Shown piece by piece: positions 46,488-53,251 of a DNA stretch of 64,000 bases. The DNA is taken from IMG/VR virus record IMGVR_UViG_3300050821_018050, positions 62,001-126,000 of that record; one strand, written 5' to 3'. The translations under genes were made by a program, and so were the position numbers. Origin of the DNA: a virus. Numbering within the stretch: the stretch's first letter is position 1; every line of letters begins with the position of its first letter. The notes under the pieces were generated by a model, which saw only the letters and a program-made list of their open reading frames with translations, searched no databases and was not told the DNA's origin.

Positions 46488-46573
46488 TTCCACTCCAATT
46501 CAAACGATACTGTATAAATACCGTCATCTATATGCCAATGCATGTAATGCCATTGATGCCATCTATAAAACAT
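46484..46573 (-). CDS. Array micropeptide, 29 aa
   Basis: MFYRWHQWHYMHWHIDDGIY, ends TVSFELEWK: aromatic-start type reduced to 29 residues. ATGA and TAATG at its ends. Confidence 0.6.
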   Translation of the reverse strand: MFYRWHQWHYMHWHIDDGIYTVSFELEWK

Positions 46574-46740
46574 TATTTATGTAACCAGTGCCTATACAAA
46601 AGATTATCGTCCGCTCGCCATGACCATGGACTATATTGACCACTGGTGATACCATTTTCCTCATAGAATTGCGACAAAAAGTGTCTATAGTGTTTTCCAG
46701 ATGGATCTTTGTTTAAACTAAAAACAAATTCAACTTTCAT
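46573..46740 (-). CDS. Array protein, strand-start type, 55 aa
   Basis: MKVEFVFSLNKDPSGKHYRH, YSPWSWRADDNLLYRHW. Confidence 0.65.
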   Translation of the reverse strand: MKVEFVFSLNKDPSGKHYRHFLSQFYEENGITSGQYSPWSWRADDNLLYRHWLHK

Positions 46741-46741
46741 A

Positions 46742-46828
46742 TTATGGTTGAATGAAAATTCCAATTAGTAGAGAGATCCCAACAACCAAAATGATACCTA
46801 AAACGAATAAACTTGCCTTTTTCAGCAT
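46742..46828 (-). CDS. Membrane micropeptide, 28 aa
   Basis: MLKKASLFVLGIILVVGISL: single span with Lys-Lys at the N-terminus. Confidence 0.6.
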   Translation of the reverse strand: MLKKASLFVLGIILVVGISLLIGIFIQP

Positions 46829-46829
46829 A

Positions 46830-47165
46830 TTACACCACTGTTTCGCGATAAGCCGCAATCAATCGTTCTTTTAAAGCGATTTCAGAAGGTGATCCAACAA
46901 GCTCATTCGAAGTTAAATCTCGACCTAACGCTTGAGAGACCGCGAAGGTGCTGGTAACGCCCAGATAAGCATATCCGCCTCCTGGCCCCCGCTTAACGAG
47001 TACCAGATTGGCAACCTTAAGCTTGCGCATCGTTTGTTCAACGAATGCCACGGTAGAGTCAACGCCCTTAGCCAGTTGCTCGCAGGTTAAATACCCGGCA
47101 CCTTCAGCTTGTTTTAAGATTTGTAACGATCGTACTGCAATTTCGAACTGTCTATTTAATTTCAT
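46830..47165 (-). CDS. Rrf2-family transcription regulator
   Basis: 111 aa. MKLNRQFEIAVRSLQILKQA, LTCEQLAKGVDSTVAFVEQT and KVANLVLVKRGPGGGYAYLG match the Rrf2/IscR winged helix in order: first helix, recognition helix, and the R-G-P-G-G-G-Y wing. The Cys ligands for an Fe-S cluster found in IscR and NsrR are absent, so it should not sense via a cluster. Own promoter with the ATG 6 nt after the -10. Candidate regulator of phage early genes or of host genes. Confidence 0.85.
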   Translation of the reverse strand: MKLNRQFEIAVRSLQILKQAEGAGYLTCEQLAKGVDSTVAFVEQTMRKLKVANLVLVKRGPGGGYAYLGVTSTFAVSQALGRDLTSNELVGSPSEIALKERLIAAYRETVV

Positions 47166-47171
47166 ATTACC

Positions 47172-47200
47172 AGCATCTCATGGTTTTTGGGGATAGTCAA
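47172..47200 (-). promoter_or_regulatory. Promoter of the Rrf2 gene, leaderless start
   Basis: Minus strand: TTGACT, 17 bp ending TGA, weak -10 GATGCT, 6 nt, ATG. A weak -10 suits a regulated promoter. Confidence 0.6.
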
Positions 47201-47208
47201 CTACTTTT

Positions 47209-47379
47209 TTAAAACTCAAACGTAAAATATTGTCCAAAGGCTTGTTTAGGGAGAGTCCATAATAGTAAGTGCCTAATTTTAAATCGATTAAATTCAAGTA
47301 CTGGATAATAGTCGAGGTATGAACAATATTTGTTTAATCCAACACTATCAGTACCGATATATTCGTATTTAAAATCCAT
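47209..47379 (-). CDS. Array protein, 56 aa
   Basis: MDFKYEYIGTDSVGLNKYCS, FKIRHLLLWTLP, ends YFTFEF. Confidence 0.65.
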   Translation of the reverse strand: MDFKYEYIGTDSVGLNKYCSYLDYYPVLEFNRFKIRHLLLWTLPKQAFGQYFTFEF

Positions 47380-47381
47380 GA

Positions 47382-47555
47382 TTAATAATTTATCCAAAAC
47401 GTGATATACGCATTACTATGCTGTGGTTCCATAGCTTTGCTACCAATATACATAATAGGCCATTTTTTAACTTCTGGGTATTTAGAGATTTCACGGCCAA
47501 TTCCCGAGCCCAACTCTTTGACCCCGTGCCACCTATAAAGTATTTTAATGTTCAT
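47382..47555 (-). CDS. Array protein, 57 aa
   Basis: MNIKILYRWHGVKELGSGIG, KKWPIMYIGSK, ends YITFWINY. Confidence 0.65.
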   Translation of the reverse strand: MNIKILYRWHGVKELGSGIGREISKYPEVKKWPIMYIGSKAMEPQHSNAYITFWINY

Positions 47556-47707
47556 TTATATCTCAACATACTCGGACGCCAAAAATCGGTAAGGGTGGTA
47601 ATATAAATGGATACCCCATCCCCAAAATTATTAACTCTAATTCTGTAGAAGAAATCTTGACGATCATCGGCAAGAAAATATGCGGGCACCCAATAATGTT
47701 TTTTCAT
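47552..47707 (-). CDS. Array protein, aromatic-start type, 51 aa
   Basis: MKKHYWVPAYFLADDRQDFF, YRIRVNNFGDGVSIYI. Confidence 0.65.
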   Translation of the reverse strand: MKKHYWVPAYFLADDRQDFFYRIRVNNFGDGVSIYITTLTDFWRPSMLRYK

Positions 47708-47799
47708 AGTTTAAGTTCAAACATGTAACTGTGGGACCAATGCTCAGTCGCCGGTCCCACATGGTAAATTGCCACTAATCGAATCCATTCATAATTCAT
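47704..47799 (-). CDS. Array micropeptide, 31 aa
   Basis: MNYEWIRLVAIYHVGPATEH, ends YMFELKL: aromatic-start type. Confidence 0.65.
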   Translation of the reverse strand: MNYEWIRLVAIYHVGPATEHWSHSYMFELKL

Positions 47800-48041
47800 T
47801 AATAATCTTTAGTTACTTGCCAAAAGATGCCAATTAAAAATGTAGTCAAAAGTGCCGTTAGATAAAAACTGTATGGGTGAGCGATAGAGGGAAGCAAATA
47901 AGTCACAATTAAGACACTTAAGGCAATCGAAAGACCCAAAAACGCTACAAATAATACAGAAGTGAGCAATAGTATGCCTATATATAAAAGCATAATAAAG
48001 CCACTATAGAAAATATTCTGAACAAAGCGTAATATTGACAT
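47799..48041 (-). CDS. Membrane protein with three spans, 80 aa
   Basis: Hydrophobic throughout: FIMLLYIGILLLTSVLF, AFLGLSIALSVLIVTYLL and YLTALLTTFLIGIFW. Small three-span protein, holin-sized, role unknown. Confidence 0.7.
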   Translation of the reverse strand: MSILRFVQNIFYSGFIMLLYIGILLLTSVLFVAFLGLSIALSVLIVTYLLPSIAHPYSFYLTALLTTFLIGIFWQVTKDY

Positions 48042-48044
48042 TCT

Positions 48045-48224
48045 TTAATAGTAATATAATTTTTGCATGAAGTCAAATGTTTTCGAATGACAAATAGCGC
48101 ACCGGTCGAAATAAAAGGTTACTTTTAAATCTTTTTCATCAACTATATGTAATACTTGTTCAAATATGCTACATTTTGAGCAGTGCTGGTGGGTTATTGA
48201 ACCTCGCCGAAATGTATATTTCAT
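48045..48224 (-). CDS. Zinc-ribbon mini-protein, 59 aa
   Basis: MKYTFRRGSITHQHCSKCSI and RCAICHSKTF: two C-x-x-C pairs about 30 residues apart with flanking His, a one-zinc ribbon. Confidence 0.65.
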   Translation of the reverse strand: MKYTFRRGSITHQHCSKCSIFEQVLHIVDEKDLKVTFYFDRCAICHSKTFDFMQKLYYY

Positions 48225-48373
48225 TTCCAGTCCCGATCATCGATATAGTCCATTTGAAAATCCCAAGTAAGCATTACTCCATCCTTGGTGGGTCCCATTA
48301 CCCATTTATATGGTGACCCAATGCCATAACCCCAAACATACTGGGCTCCAGTAATGGTCGTGATTTTGTTCAT
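48221..48373 (-). CDS. Array protein, 50 aa
   Basis: MNKITTITGAQYVWGYGIGS, KWVMGPTKDGVMLTWDF. Confidence 0.65.
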   Translation of the reverse strand: MNKITTITGAQYVWGYGIGSPYKWVMGPTKDGVMLTWDFQMDYIDDRDWK

Positions 48374-48492
48374 TATCCGAATCCCGCGCAGTTCTTGCGG
48401 TGGAGATGCGCCCATAAGGCAAACATATACAGATTTCCCTTGCCTTGGATTTCAATTATTTCTTTGTAAACTCTTCTTTCAAAATCCGTCAT
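48373..48492 (-). CDS. Small protein, MTxFEKR family, 39 aa
   Basis: MTDFERRVYKEIIEIQGKGN, LWAHLHRKNCAG. Homologous by eye to the isolated gene at 3901-4065. Confidence 0.65.
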   Translation of the reverse strand: MTDFERRVYKEIIEIQGKGNLYMFALWAHLHRKNCAGFG

Positions 48493-48644
48493 GGCTCCCA
48501 CACAATTAGTATTTTTACTTTGTCAATATGCTTGCCGCCGCTTTGCACATATTTATAACAGTTCCCTAGTGGTCGTCCAGTCATGATAATGTCAATTATA
48601 CTATCTACGGTATTTTCCGTAGTCCACAAATAAATCTGCTTCAC
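48489..48644 (-). CDS. Small protein, 51 aa, GTG start
   Basis: MKQIYLWTTENTVDSIIDII, KVKILIVWEP. Confidence 0.65.
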   Translation of the reverse strand: MKQIYLWTTENTVDSIIDIIMTGRPLGNCYKYVQSGGKHIDKVKILIVWEP

Positions 48645-48781
48645 GACAAAAATTCCATCGTAAACCAATTATGTGATTTAATATTATTTTGATCAAAATA
48701 AATCAATTGAGTCCAATGGTTATAACCATTTTTATTTTGCTGAACCATAGTCACAAATACTGGGCTAAATGCGTATTTCAT
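48641..48781 (-). CDS. Array protein, 46 aa
   Basis: MKYAFSPVFVTMVQQNKNGY, HWTQLIYFDQN. Confidence 0.65.
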   Translation of the reverse strand: MKYAFSPVFVTMVQQNKNGYNHWTQLIYFDQNNIKSHNWFTMEFLS

Positions 48782-48924
48782 TCGTCCTTTCCTCCAAAAT
48801 AAACAAAATCAAAAATCACTTTCTTTTTAGAAGATTCGTACACTCTAATGTAGGCATGTCGTCCATATTGATTGGCCCCAGCCCTTTGAGAAAATACTAT
48901 GCTCCAGGCGTAATTGTCACTCAT
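48778..48924 (-). CDS. Array protein, 48 aa
   Basis: MSDNYAWSIVFSQRAGANQY, KKKVIFDFVYFGGKDE. Confidence 0.65.
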   Translation of the reverse strand: MSDNYAWSIVFSQRAGANQYGRHAYIRVYESSKKKVIFDFVYFGGKDE

Positions 48925-49051
48925 CGAACGATTCCTCGCTAAATGATTCTGTAAGGGTAAGCCTACAAGCACTGTAAAATCCGCCTGATCTGTAAATCTC
49001 TAATACAAATCCCTGTATTGTCCATCCATATTCATACCATTTATAATTCAT
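48917..49051 (-). CDS. Array protein, aromatic-start type, 44 aa
   Basis: MNYKWYEYGWTIQGFVLEIY, acidic Ser-rich end. ATGAGTGA overlap downstream. Confidence 0.65.
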   Translation of the reverse strand: MNYKWYEYGWTIQGFVLEIYRSGGFYSACRLTLTESFSEESFDE

Positions 49052-49053
49052 AA

Positions 49054-49200
49054 TTACGGCAGATCCATGCTATCTATATAAACTTCCCACTGCGTACCGA
49101 ATTTTTCTATGGGGTAAATTACTGACCGAAACCTATAAACATAATAATAATGCCCAATAATATTACCATATTGCCACGTACCTTCTCTAACCCAATTCAT
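49054..49200 (-). CDS. Array protein, aromatic-start type, 48 aa
   Basis: MNWVREGTWQYGNIIGHYYY, YRFRSVIYP, WEVYIDSM. Confidence 0.65.
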   Translation of the reverse strand: MNWVREGTWQYGNIIGHYYYVYRFRSVIYPIEKFGTQWEVYIDSMDLP

Positions 49201-49325
49201 TTTTTATCCTCATTGGCAATTTTGTCCAAATAATTTAATCTGCTGGAAGTTAAACGTTGGTACCGCCACCACCAAAGCCTTAGACGAGTATAGAAACTGA
49301 TTTTCATTTTGATTAATTGGCCCAT
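49197..49325 (-). CDS. Small basic protein, 42 aa
   Basis: MGQLIKMKISFYTRLRLWWW, RYQRLTSSRLNYL. Confidence 0.6.
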   Translation of the reverse strand: MGQLIKMKISFYTRLRLWWWRYQRLTSSRLNYLDKIANEDKK

Positions 49326-49326
49326 T

Positions 49327-49491
49327 TTAATGAATATCTATCTGAATTACATTTGTTTTAACGTTATCATATACTCTGAAACTTGTCCAGTTGTTTATAT
49401 TTAATATGGGGTTCCGCTGCCAGACTTCATAGCCTTGATGCGCATTTATAAGTTTACCGTATACCGTCATTCCATCCCAATTAATTTGCAT
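49327..49491 (-). CDS. Array protein, 54 aa
   Basis: MQINWDGMTVYGKLINAHQG, WTSFRVYDNVK, ends VIQIDIH. Confidence 0.65.
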   Translation of the reverse strand: MQINWDGMTVYGKLINAHQGYEVWQRNPILNINNWTSFRVYDNVKTNVIQIDIH

Positions 49492-49600
49492 AATTAACCA
49501 AAATCCTAATGTAGAGCTTGGCTAATGTATAAGTAAACGGGATATATTCTCCGCTTACTAAATCCAGATATGGTCCATTTGGCATCCAAGTGTATTTCAT
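49481..49600 (-). CDS. Array protein, 39 aa
   Basis: MKYTWMPNGPYLDLVSGEYI, ends LYIRILVNYAN. Confidence 0.65.
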   Translation of the reverse strand: MKYTWMPNGPYLDLVSGEYIPFTYTLAKLYIRILVNYAN

Positions 49601-49788
49601 CGGAATAATAACCAAGTAAAAAATATCGCTAAAATACCAAAAATTACTGCCAAAATAACTGCTGCATAAAAAAGATGGTCAAAATCGTGATCAAAATTTG
49701 GAAGTTCACGATGAACAAATCTAATCAAGCATTTTTTGTCGCTAACAAAAGATTGATGATAACCTCTTTCCCATTCATAATTTTTCAC
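49597..49788 (-). CDS. Array protein fused to a membrane anchor, 63 aa
   Basis: Array-type start MKNYEWERGYHQSF, then about 20 residues with His/Asp, then one span (AAVILAVIFGILAIFFTWLL). It puts an array domain on the inner membrane. Confidence 0.7.
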   Translation of the reverse strand: MKNYEWERGYHQSFVSDKKCLIRFVHRELPNFDHDFDHLFYAAVILAVIFGILAIFFTWLLFR

Positions 49789-50018
49789 GCCAGGGTACCC
49801 ATGCCTTTAATCATAGCATGCACTTTAGGAAACTTTTCGGCATACAGCTTTAAGTCCGCCAAGAGATGTTTATAGTTCTTTTCAGCCCTAGCTAGCTGAA
49901 CTATTTGCATCAACAAAATAAACCCGTCATCCTCATTAAGCGGCTTTGTCGTATCCGTAGAAGATAAAGGTGAATCTAAGGCTGGAGGTCCAATCAGAGA
50001 TAACGTAAGTGTCTTCAT
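49785..50018 (-). CDS. Small helical protein, 77 aa
   Basis: MKTLTLSLIGPPALDSPLSS, then helix LLMQIVQLARAEKNYKHLLA. Shares 83 nt with the gene at 49936 in another frame. Confidence 0.65.
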   Translation of the reverse strand: MKTLTLSLIGPPALDSPLSSTDTTKPLNEDDGFILLMQIVQLARAEKNYKHLLADLKLYAEKFPKVHAMIKGMGTLA

Positions 50019-50067
50019 AGTGGTATAAGTCCCATTCATAATTTTTATTTTTAACTAATCTAACCAT
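49936..50067 (-). CDS. Array protein in overlapping frame, 43 aa
   Basis: MVRLVKNKNYEWDLYHYEDT, SSLRFTFIFYGYDKAA: full array features although two-thirds of it is overprinted by the next gene. Confidence 0.6.
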   Translation of the reverse strand: MVRLVKNKNYEWDLYHYEDTYVISDWTSSLRFTFIFYGYDKAA

Positions 50068-50165
50068 TTAAATACCCAATAATTGCAATACAATAAAGGA
50101 GAGCGCCTACAAAAAAGAACTACTGATTCCTTTTGGACGCTACTCCATGCATAATCTTTATTCAA
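50055..50165 (-). CDS. Array protein, 36 aa, TTG start
   Basis: MNKDYAWSSVQKESVVLFCR, ends NYWVFKWLD. Confidence 0.55.
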   Translation of the reverse strand: MNKDYAWSSVQKESVVLFCRRSPLLYCNYWVFKWLD

Positions 50166-50304
50166 AATATTTCACCATAAACTCAATACCATCAAATATT
50201 GTTGATCGAACAAAAATCACACGGACGGTTTGCACATCTGCAGCATAAACCTTAGACCAATAGTATTGGGCATCTAAATGGAAAAAATTATCATTCGTCT
50301 TCAA
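50158..50304 (-). CDS. Array protein, 48 aa, TTG start
   Basis: TTG 7 nt after GGAG. MKTNDNFFHLDAQYYWSKVY, VRVIFVRSTIFDG. Confidence 0.6.
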   Translation of the reverse strand: MKTNDNFFHLDAQYYWSKVYAADVQTVRVIFVRSTIFDGIEFMVKYFE

Positions 50305-50449
50305 TTTCGAACTCCACTATATATAGGCCATCAAATTCCGTGACCTGCAATGCGCGAAAATCTTCCATGTGATCGGCGATAATTTTTACTTCACTATTAT
50401 CAAACGGCATGCAATCGTAAAAATGAGTCCCTGACCATAAAAATTTCAT
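50291..50449 (-). CDS. Array protein, 52 aa
   Basis: MKFLWSGTHFYDCMPFDNSE, ends LYIVEFEIEDE. TAATG upstream. Confidence 0.65.
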   Translation of the reverse strand: MKFLWSGTHFYDCMPFDNSEVKIIADHMEDFRALQVTEFDGLYIVEFEIEDE

Positions 50450-50676
50450 TAGTATCCCAAATAGCCATCTTCCATGGCGCACGTCAAGGAATACCACTCG
50501 TCCATCGCATTCGCGGAAGTCTTCCCCGGCACTATGATCAATTCAATGACATAACCAGAAACCCATAAGTCGCCCCGCATATACTCCTGATACGAATTAC
50601 AGAAATCCACGGTAAATGACCCATCATTAAAAGGTATTGTGTTGTGGTAATACTTGAGTTTTTTAAGCGCCGCCAT
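50449..50676 (-). CDS. Array protein, 75 aa
   Basis: MAALKKLKYYHNTIPFNDGS, FTVDFCNSYQEYM, YVIELIIVPGK. Confidence 0.65.
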   Translation of the reverse strand: MAALKKLKYYHNTIPFNDGSFTVDFCNSYQEYMRGDLWVSGYVIELIIVPGKTSANAMDEWYSLTCAMEDGYLGY

Positions 50677-51259
50677 ATTTACTTAATTTTTTAAGCGTCT
50701 TTTCGTAGTGCTTAATTTTTGTTTCAATTGCTAAGATTTTGCTGCACTCATATTCTGATAATTCATCCTGCAGACCTTTTGGAGATTTTTTAAAATTCAC
50801 CATCATTAAACCGCTAAAATCCAGATCATGTTTGGCACGCCATAATTTCTCTCGAACGCGATCGTATTTAATGTTTTCCACATTATCGTATTTTCCTAGT
50901 TTGCGATCCCATTTTGTTCCTCCCCACCCTTGATTGGGGTCCCTGGCAGAAACGGTTTTGGGCACACTTTTAAAGCATTTTCGATGTACGGCTGCGATAC
51001 CAGTATTGATTTTCTCCCGAAACATTAAATCGCAGACCTTACTCCAGTCAAGCTTCCACTCACGACTTTGGCGTAAATCTTTTCGACCATCTTCGCGAGT
51101 ACCGTTGATAAATACTCGGCCATAACTATTGTATGGGCCGTGCATCTCATCGATAACTTTGCCAGCTTTGAGTAGGTACAGGCTTACATTTTGTCCGCTA
51201 AATGAGCTAGATTCAATTCCATCACCACACTCCACGCACTTAAAACTAAAACAACCCAT
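50663..51259 (-). CDS. Zinc-ribbon protein, 198 aa
   Basis: MGCFSFKCVECGDGIESSSF and HRKCF supply Cys/His metal ligands; FSGQNVSLYLLKAGKVIDEM and GPYNSYGRVF follow, a domain I recognise from uncharacterised bacterial and phage proteins. The last third is a charged helix (KILAIETKIKHYEKTLKKLS). Ribosome site AAGGAG. Function unknown. Confidence 0.8.
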   Translation of the reverse strand: MGCFSFKCVECGDGIESSSFSGQNVSLYLLKAGKVIDEMHGPYNSYGRVFINGTREDGRKDLRQSREWKLDWSKVCDLMFREKINTGIAAVHRKCFKSVPKTVSARDPNQGWGGTKWDRKLGKYDNVENIKYDRVREKLWRAKHDLDFSGLMMVNFKKSPKGLQDELSEYECSKILAIETKIKHYEKTLKKLSKYGGA

Positions 51260-51268
51260 AAATTCTCC

Positions 51269-51352
51269 TTATCCGATTAATTTGAGGAACCCGATTACGG
51301 CGATCACAACTAACGCTACACTCACAATGAATTTAGTATCAAAACCAAACAT
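51269..51352 (-). CDS. Membrane micropeptide, 27 aa
   Basis: MFGFDTKFIVSVALVVIAVI: single span; ribosome site AGAGGT, promoter just upstream. Confidence 0.65.
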   Translation of the reverse strand: MFGFDTKFIVSVALVVIAVIGFLKLIG

Positions 51353-51361
51353 AATTTACCT

Positions 51362-51541
51362 CTAAGCTAGTATAGGCCATTCGGCACTTATTGTAAAGTA
51401 AATAGTGATAATTTTTGTTTCCAAATGATTACCTACGGTTATAACGCTATAATAACCGGACATGTCAATGTCTTTTTCCCAATAATTACGAAAATATTGG
51501 TAGTTATGAAATTGTGTCTTACATGGAGTAAATGACCTCAC
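51362..51541 (-). CDS. Array protein, 59 aa, GTG start
   Basis: MRSFTPCKTQFHNYQYFRNY, LETKIITIYFTIS. Its 3' end carries the promoter of the next unit. Confidence 0.6.
   Translation of the reverse strand: MRSFTPCKTQFHNYQYFRNYWEKDIDMSGYYSVITVGNHLETKIITIYFTISAEWPILA
51369..51397 (-). promoter_or_regulatory. Sigma-70-like promoter with leader
   Basis: Minus strand: TTTACA, 17 bp, TATACT, then 16 nt with AGAGGT before the ATG at 51352. Confidence 0.6.
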
Positions 51542-51669
51542 AAAAAACCTACCGTAGATTCAAACTCAAACGAGTAAACGGTCTGATAATTAAAAATATT
51601 TCCATTGTAGACATACAATTCGCCGCTAAACCCATAGTCCCAATTATAAATCCATTTATTATCTTTCAA
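51538..51669 (-). CDS. Array protein, aromatic-start type, 43 aa, TTG start
   Basis: MKDNKWIYNWDYGFSGELYV, TVYSFEFESTVGFL. GTGA downstream. Confidence 0.6.
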   Translation of the reverse strand: MKDNKWIYNWDYGFSGELYVYNGNIFNYQTVYSFEFESTVGFL

Positions 51670-51817
51670 GGGTAAATCCCCATTCTATAAGCTTGTAGCA
51701 ATCCCAACATGTCACATAGCATACATCGCCATAAAATTCATCCGAAAGCTCCTCTAAATGAAAAAGTTCCCAGGCAGTCCCGCTATCAGCAATTTCCCAC
51801 AAATAATCATTATTCAC
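51659..51817 (-). CDS. Array protein, 52 aa, GTG start
   Basis: MNNDYLWEIADSGTAWELFH, VCYVTCWDCYKLIEW; three clustered Cys. Confidence 0.6.
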   Translation of the reverse strand: MNNDYLWEIADSGTAWELFHLEELSDEFYGDVCYVTCWDCYKLIEWGFTLER

Positions 51818-52022
51818 GACGATTAATCTCTACGTTGACAGTTATCCATTGTAACTTAATCAAATGAGCTGTATACTGATGGGTGGCATCATTGATGTAA
51901 TCAAAATAGCGGTACTCGATTTCATCTTTAACGTGTTTATTATAAAGATATCCGTTTTCCTCATCTCGCACGTAAATACTATTTTGATGCATGACGAGGC
52001 GATCATAATTTTTATTTAACAT
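51810..52022 (-). CDS. Array protein, 70 aa
   Basis: MLNKNYDRLVMHQNSIYVRD, IEYRYFDYIND, ends WITVNVEINRRE. Start lies inside the upstream stop (ATGTTAAATAA). Confidence 0.65.
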   Translation of the reverse strand: MLNKNYDRLVMHQNSIYVRDEENGYLYNKHVKDEIEYRYFDYINDATHQYTAHLIKLQWITVNVEINRRE

Positions 52023-52164
52023 CAATCTTCCATTTCCGCCATCGCGCATGCTCCTGATCAGATACATGCCATTCCACTATGCGATATTTTCTATCAGGCC
52101 ACCACGTAACGTTTCTCATATTAAAATGATCGGACCAGGCGCAGCCCCATTTATAAATAAGCAC
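52012..52164 (-). CDS. Array protein, 50 aa, GTG start
   Basis: MLIYKWGCAWSDHFNMRNVT, WWPDRKYRIVEWHV; eight Trp. Confidence 0.65.
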   Translation of the reverse strand: MLIYKWGCAWSDHFNMRNVTWWPDRKYRIVEWHVSDQEHARWRKWKIDVK

Positions 52165-52309
52165 TTTTTTCTCGATTTAAATAATATGCAGCTTTGTGAT
52201 CATAAAAAATGAAATTAAATCTAACTACGTAATCCGCTGCCATAGAAATCTGTTTAGAGTCCCACTCTGTCCAGTAAATTCTATTCCCGTAATATCTTTT
52301 AAATTTCAT
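52151..52309 (-). CDS. Array protein, 52 aa
   Basis: MKFKRYYGNRIYWTEWDSKQ, YVVRFNFIFYDH. Confidence 0.65.
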   Translation of the reverse strand: MKFKRYYGNRIYWTEWDSKQISMAADYVVRFNFIFYDHKAAYYLNREKSAYL

Positions 52310-52424
52310 TTTTTATAAATTCTCCATTATCGAGAATAAATACCCATTTACTTTTATAGGGTTCATATTCCACAAGTAAACAAAAGTTCAATGACCATTG
52401 GTTCCAATAGTATTTGTTTTTCAT
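52299..52424 (-). CDS. Array protein, aromatic-start type, 41 aa
   Basis: MKNKYYWNQWSLNFCLLVEY, KWVFILDNGEF. Confidence 0.65.
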   Translation of the reverse strand: MKNKYYWNQWSLNFCLLVEYEPYKSKWVFILDNGEFIKNEI

Positions 52425-52567
52425 ATTTTTGTCAACTCGAACGCATAAAAGTAATCACTGCCACTTTGATCCATAACTAGGCCATCGTATACCCATGGCA
52501 TATTTTTCGGGAATTTCCAGGTATTGACATGCGTTAAAGTAAACAGCCCCTTCCATTGATAATTCAT
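52421..52567 (-). CDS. Array protein, aromatic-start type, 48 aa
   Basis: MNYQWKGLFTLTHVNTWKFP, YFYAFELTKI. Confidence 0.65.
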   Translation of the reverse strand: MNYQWKGLFTLTHVNTWKFPKNMPWVYDGLVMDQSGSDYFYAFELTKI

Positions 52568-52571
52568 TTGA

Positions 52572-52709
52572 TTAATTTTCGTCCTCTACGTATCCTTCTA
52601 ATGGTTCTACAAATTCAAAATGATACCAATATTTAGTGTTACCCCAGACAGGCGATTTTTCGAATACATACCAGAAACTTGGACTAAAGTCTTGCCACCA
52701 GTATTCCAT
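52572..52709 (-). CDS. Array protein, aromatic-start type, 45 aa
   Basis: MEYWWQDFSPSFWYVFEKSP, KYWYHFEFVEP, acidic tail. Confidence 0.65.
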   Translation of the reverse strand: MEYWWQDFSPSFWYVFEKSPVWGNTKYWYHFEFVEPLEGYVEDEN

Positions 52710-52840
52710 TATTGCTCCCAAGGCTCGCTCATCGTAAATTGAAAAGCGATATCGGACATCATTGTGTCTTCATCTATTTTGTATAAATCTGAGTGAAGGT
52801 ATATTACTAGGTACCCAGGGAACCAGCCATAATTTTTCAT
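52709..52840 (-). CDS. Array protein, aromatic-start type, 43 aa
   Basis: MKNYGWFPGYLVIYLHSDLY, IAFQFTMSEPWEQ. TAATG downstream. Confidence 0.65.
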   Translation of the reverse strand: MKNYGWFPGYLVIYLHSDLYKIDEDTMMSDIAFQFTMSEPWEQ

Positions 52841-52971
52841 AGAGTTTCCGCTACAATCACCTGAATATCTATATAAACGCTATGCCCATCGTAATGTTCT
52901 GATGCTTGATAAAACCAACCATAAGGAATTCTATCGATGTACCAAGTATATTCGCTAAGCAGTGAATTCAT
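52837..52971 (-). CDS. Array protein, 44 aa
   Basis: MNSLLSEYTWYIDRIPYGWF, VYIDIQVIVAETL. Confidence 0.65.
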   Translation of the reverse strand: MNSLLSEYTWYIDRIPYGWFYQASEHYDGHSVYIDIQVIVAETL

Positions 52972-53116
52972 CGATTTGAACTCTTTCTACGAACACAGTT
53001 AAATAAATCCCAATACCATAGAATTCTAGTACGCGCCATACCCCATGTTCTTTTGGAGAACTCGGGGAGTAACCACTATAAGTTTTGTATGACCAAGCAC
53101 TACGATAATTATTCAC
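52955..53116 (-). CDS. Array protein, aromatic-start type, 53 aa, GTG start
   Basis: MNNYRSAWSYKTYSGYSPSS, GVWRVLEFYGIGIYLTVFVE. Confidence 0.65.
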   Translation of the reverse strand: MNNYRSAWSYKTYSGYSPSSPKEHGVWRVLEFYGIGIYLTVFVERVQIDEFTA

Positions 53117-53251
53117 TTATAACCATATTTCGAATTTACCCGAACAGTGGCACCATTCACTGATAACCCATACCCTTACCCATTCTGAATTATCTTTTAA
53201 TTCGCCAGGCGGCCATAATCTGATTTCTCCGTTAATTTTCCAATTATTCAT
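53117..53251 (-). CDS. Array protein, aromatic-start type, 44 aa
   Basis: MNNWKINGEIRLWPPGELKD, EWVRVWVISEW, ends KFEIWL. Confidence 0.65.
   Translation of the reverse strand: MNNWKINGEIRLWPPGELKDNSEWVRVWVISEWCHCSGKFEIWL

Noticed and set aside
46830-47165. IscR-like Fe-S sensor
   Set aside because: The three conserved Cys of the cluster-binding loop are absent, so only the DNA-binding part is claimed.
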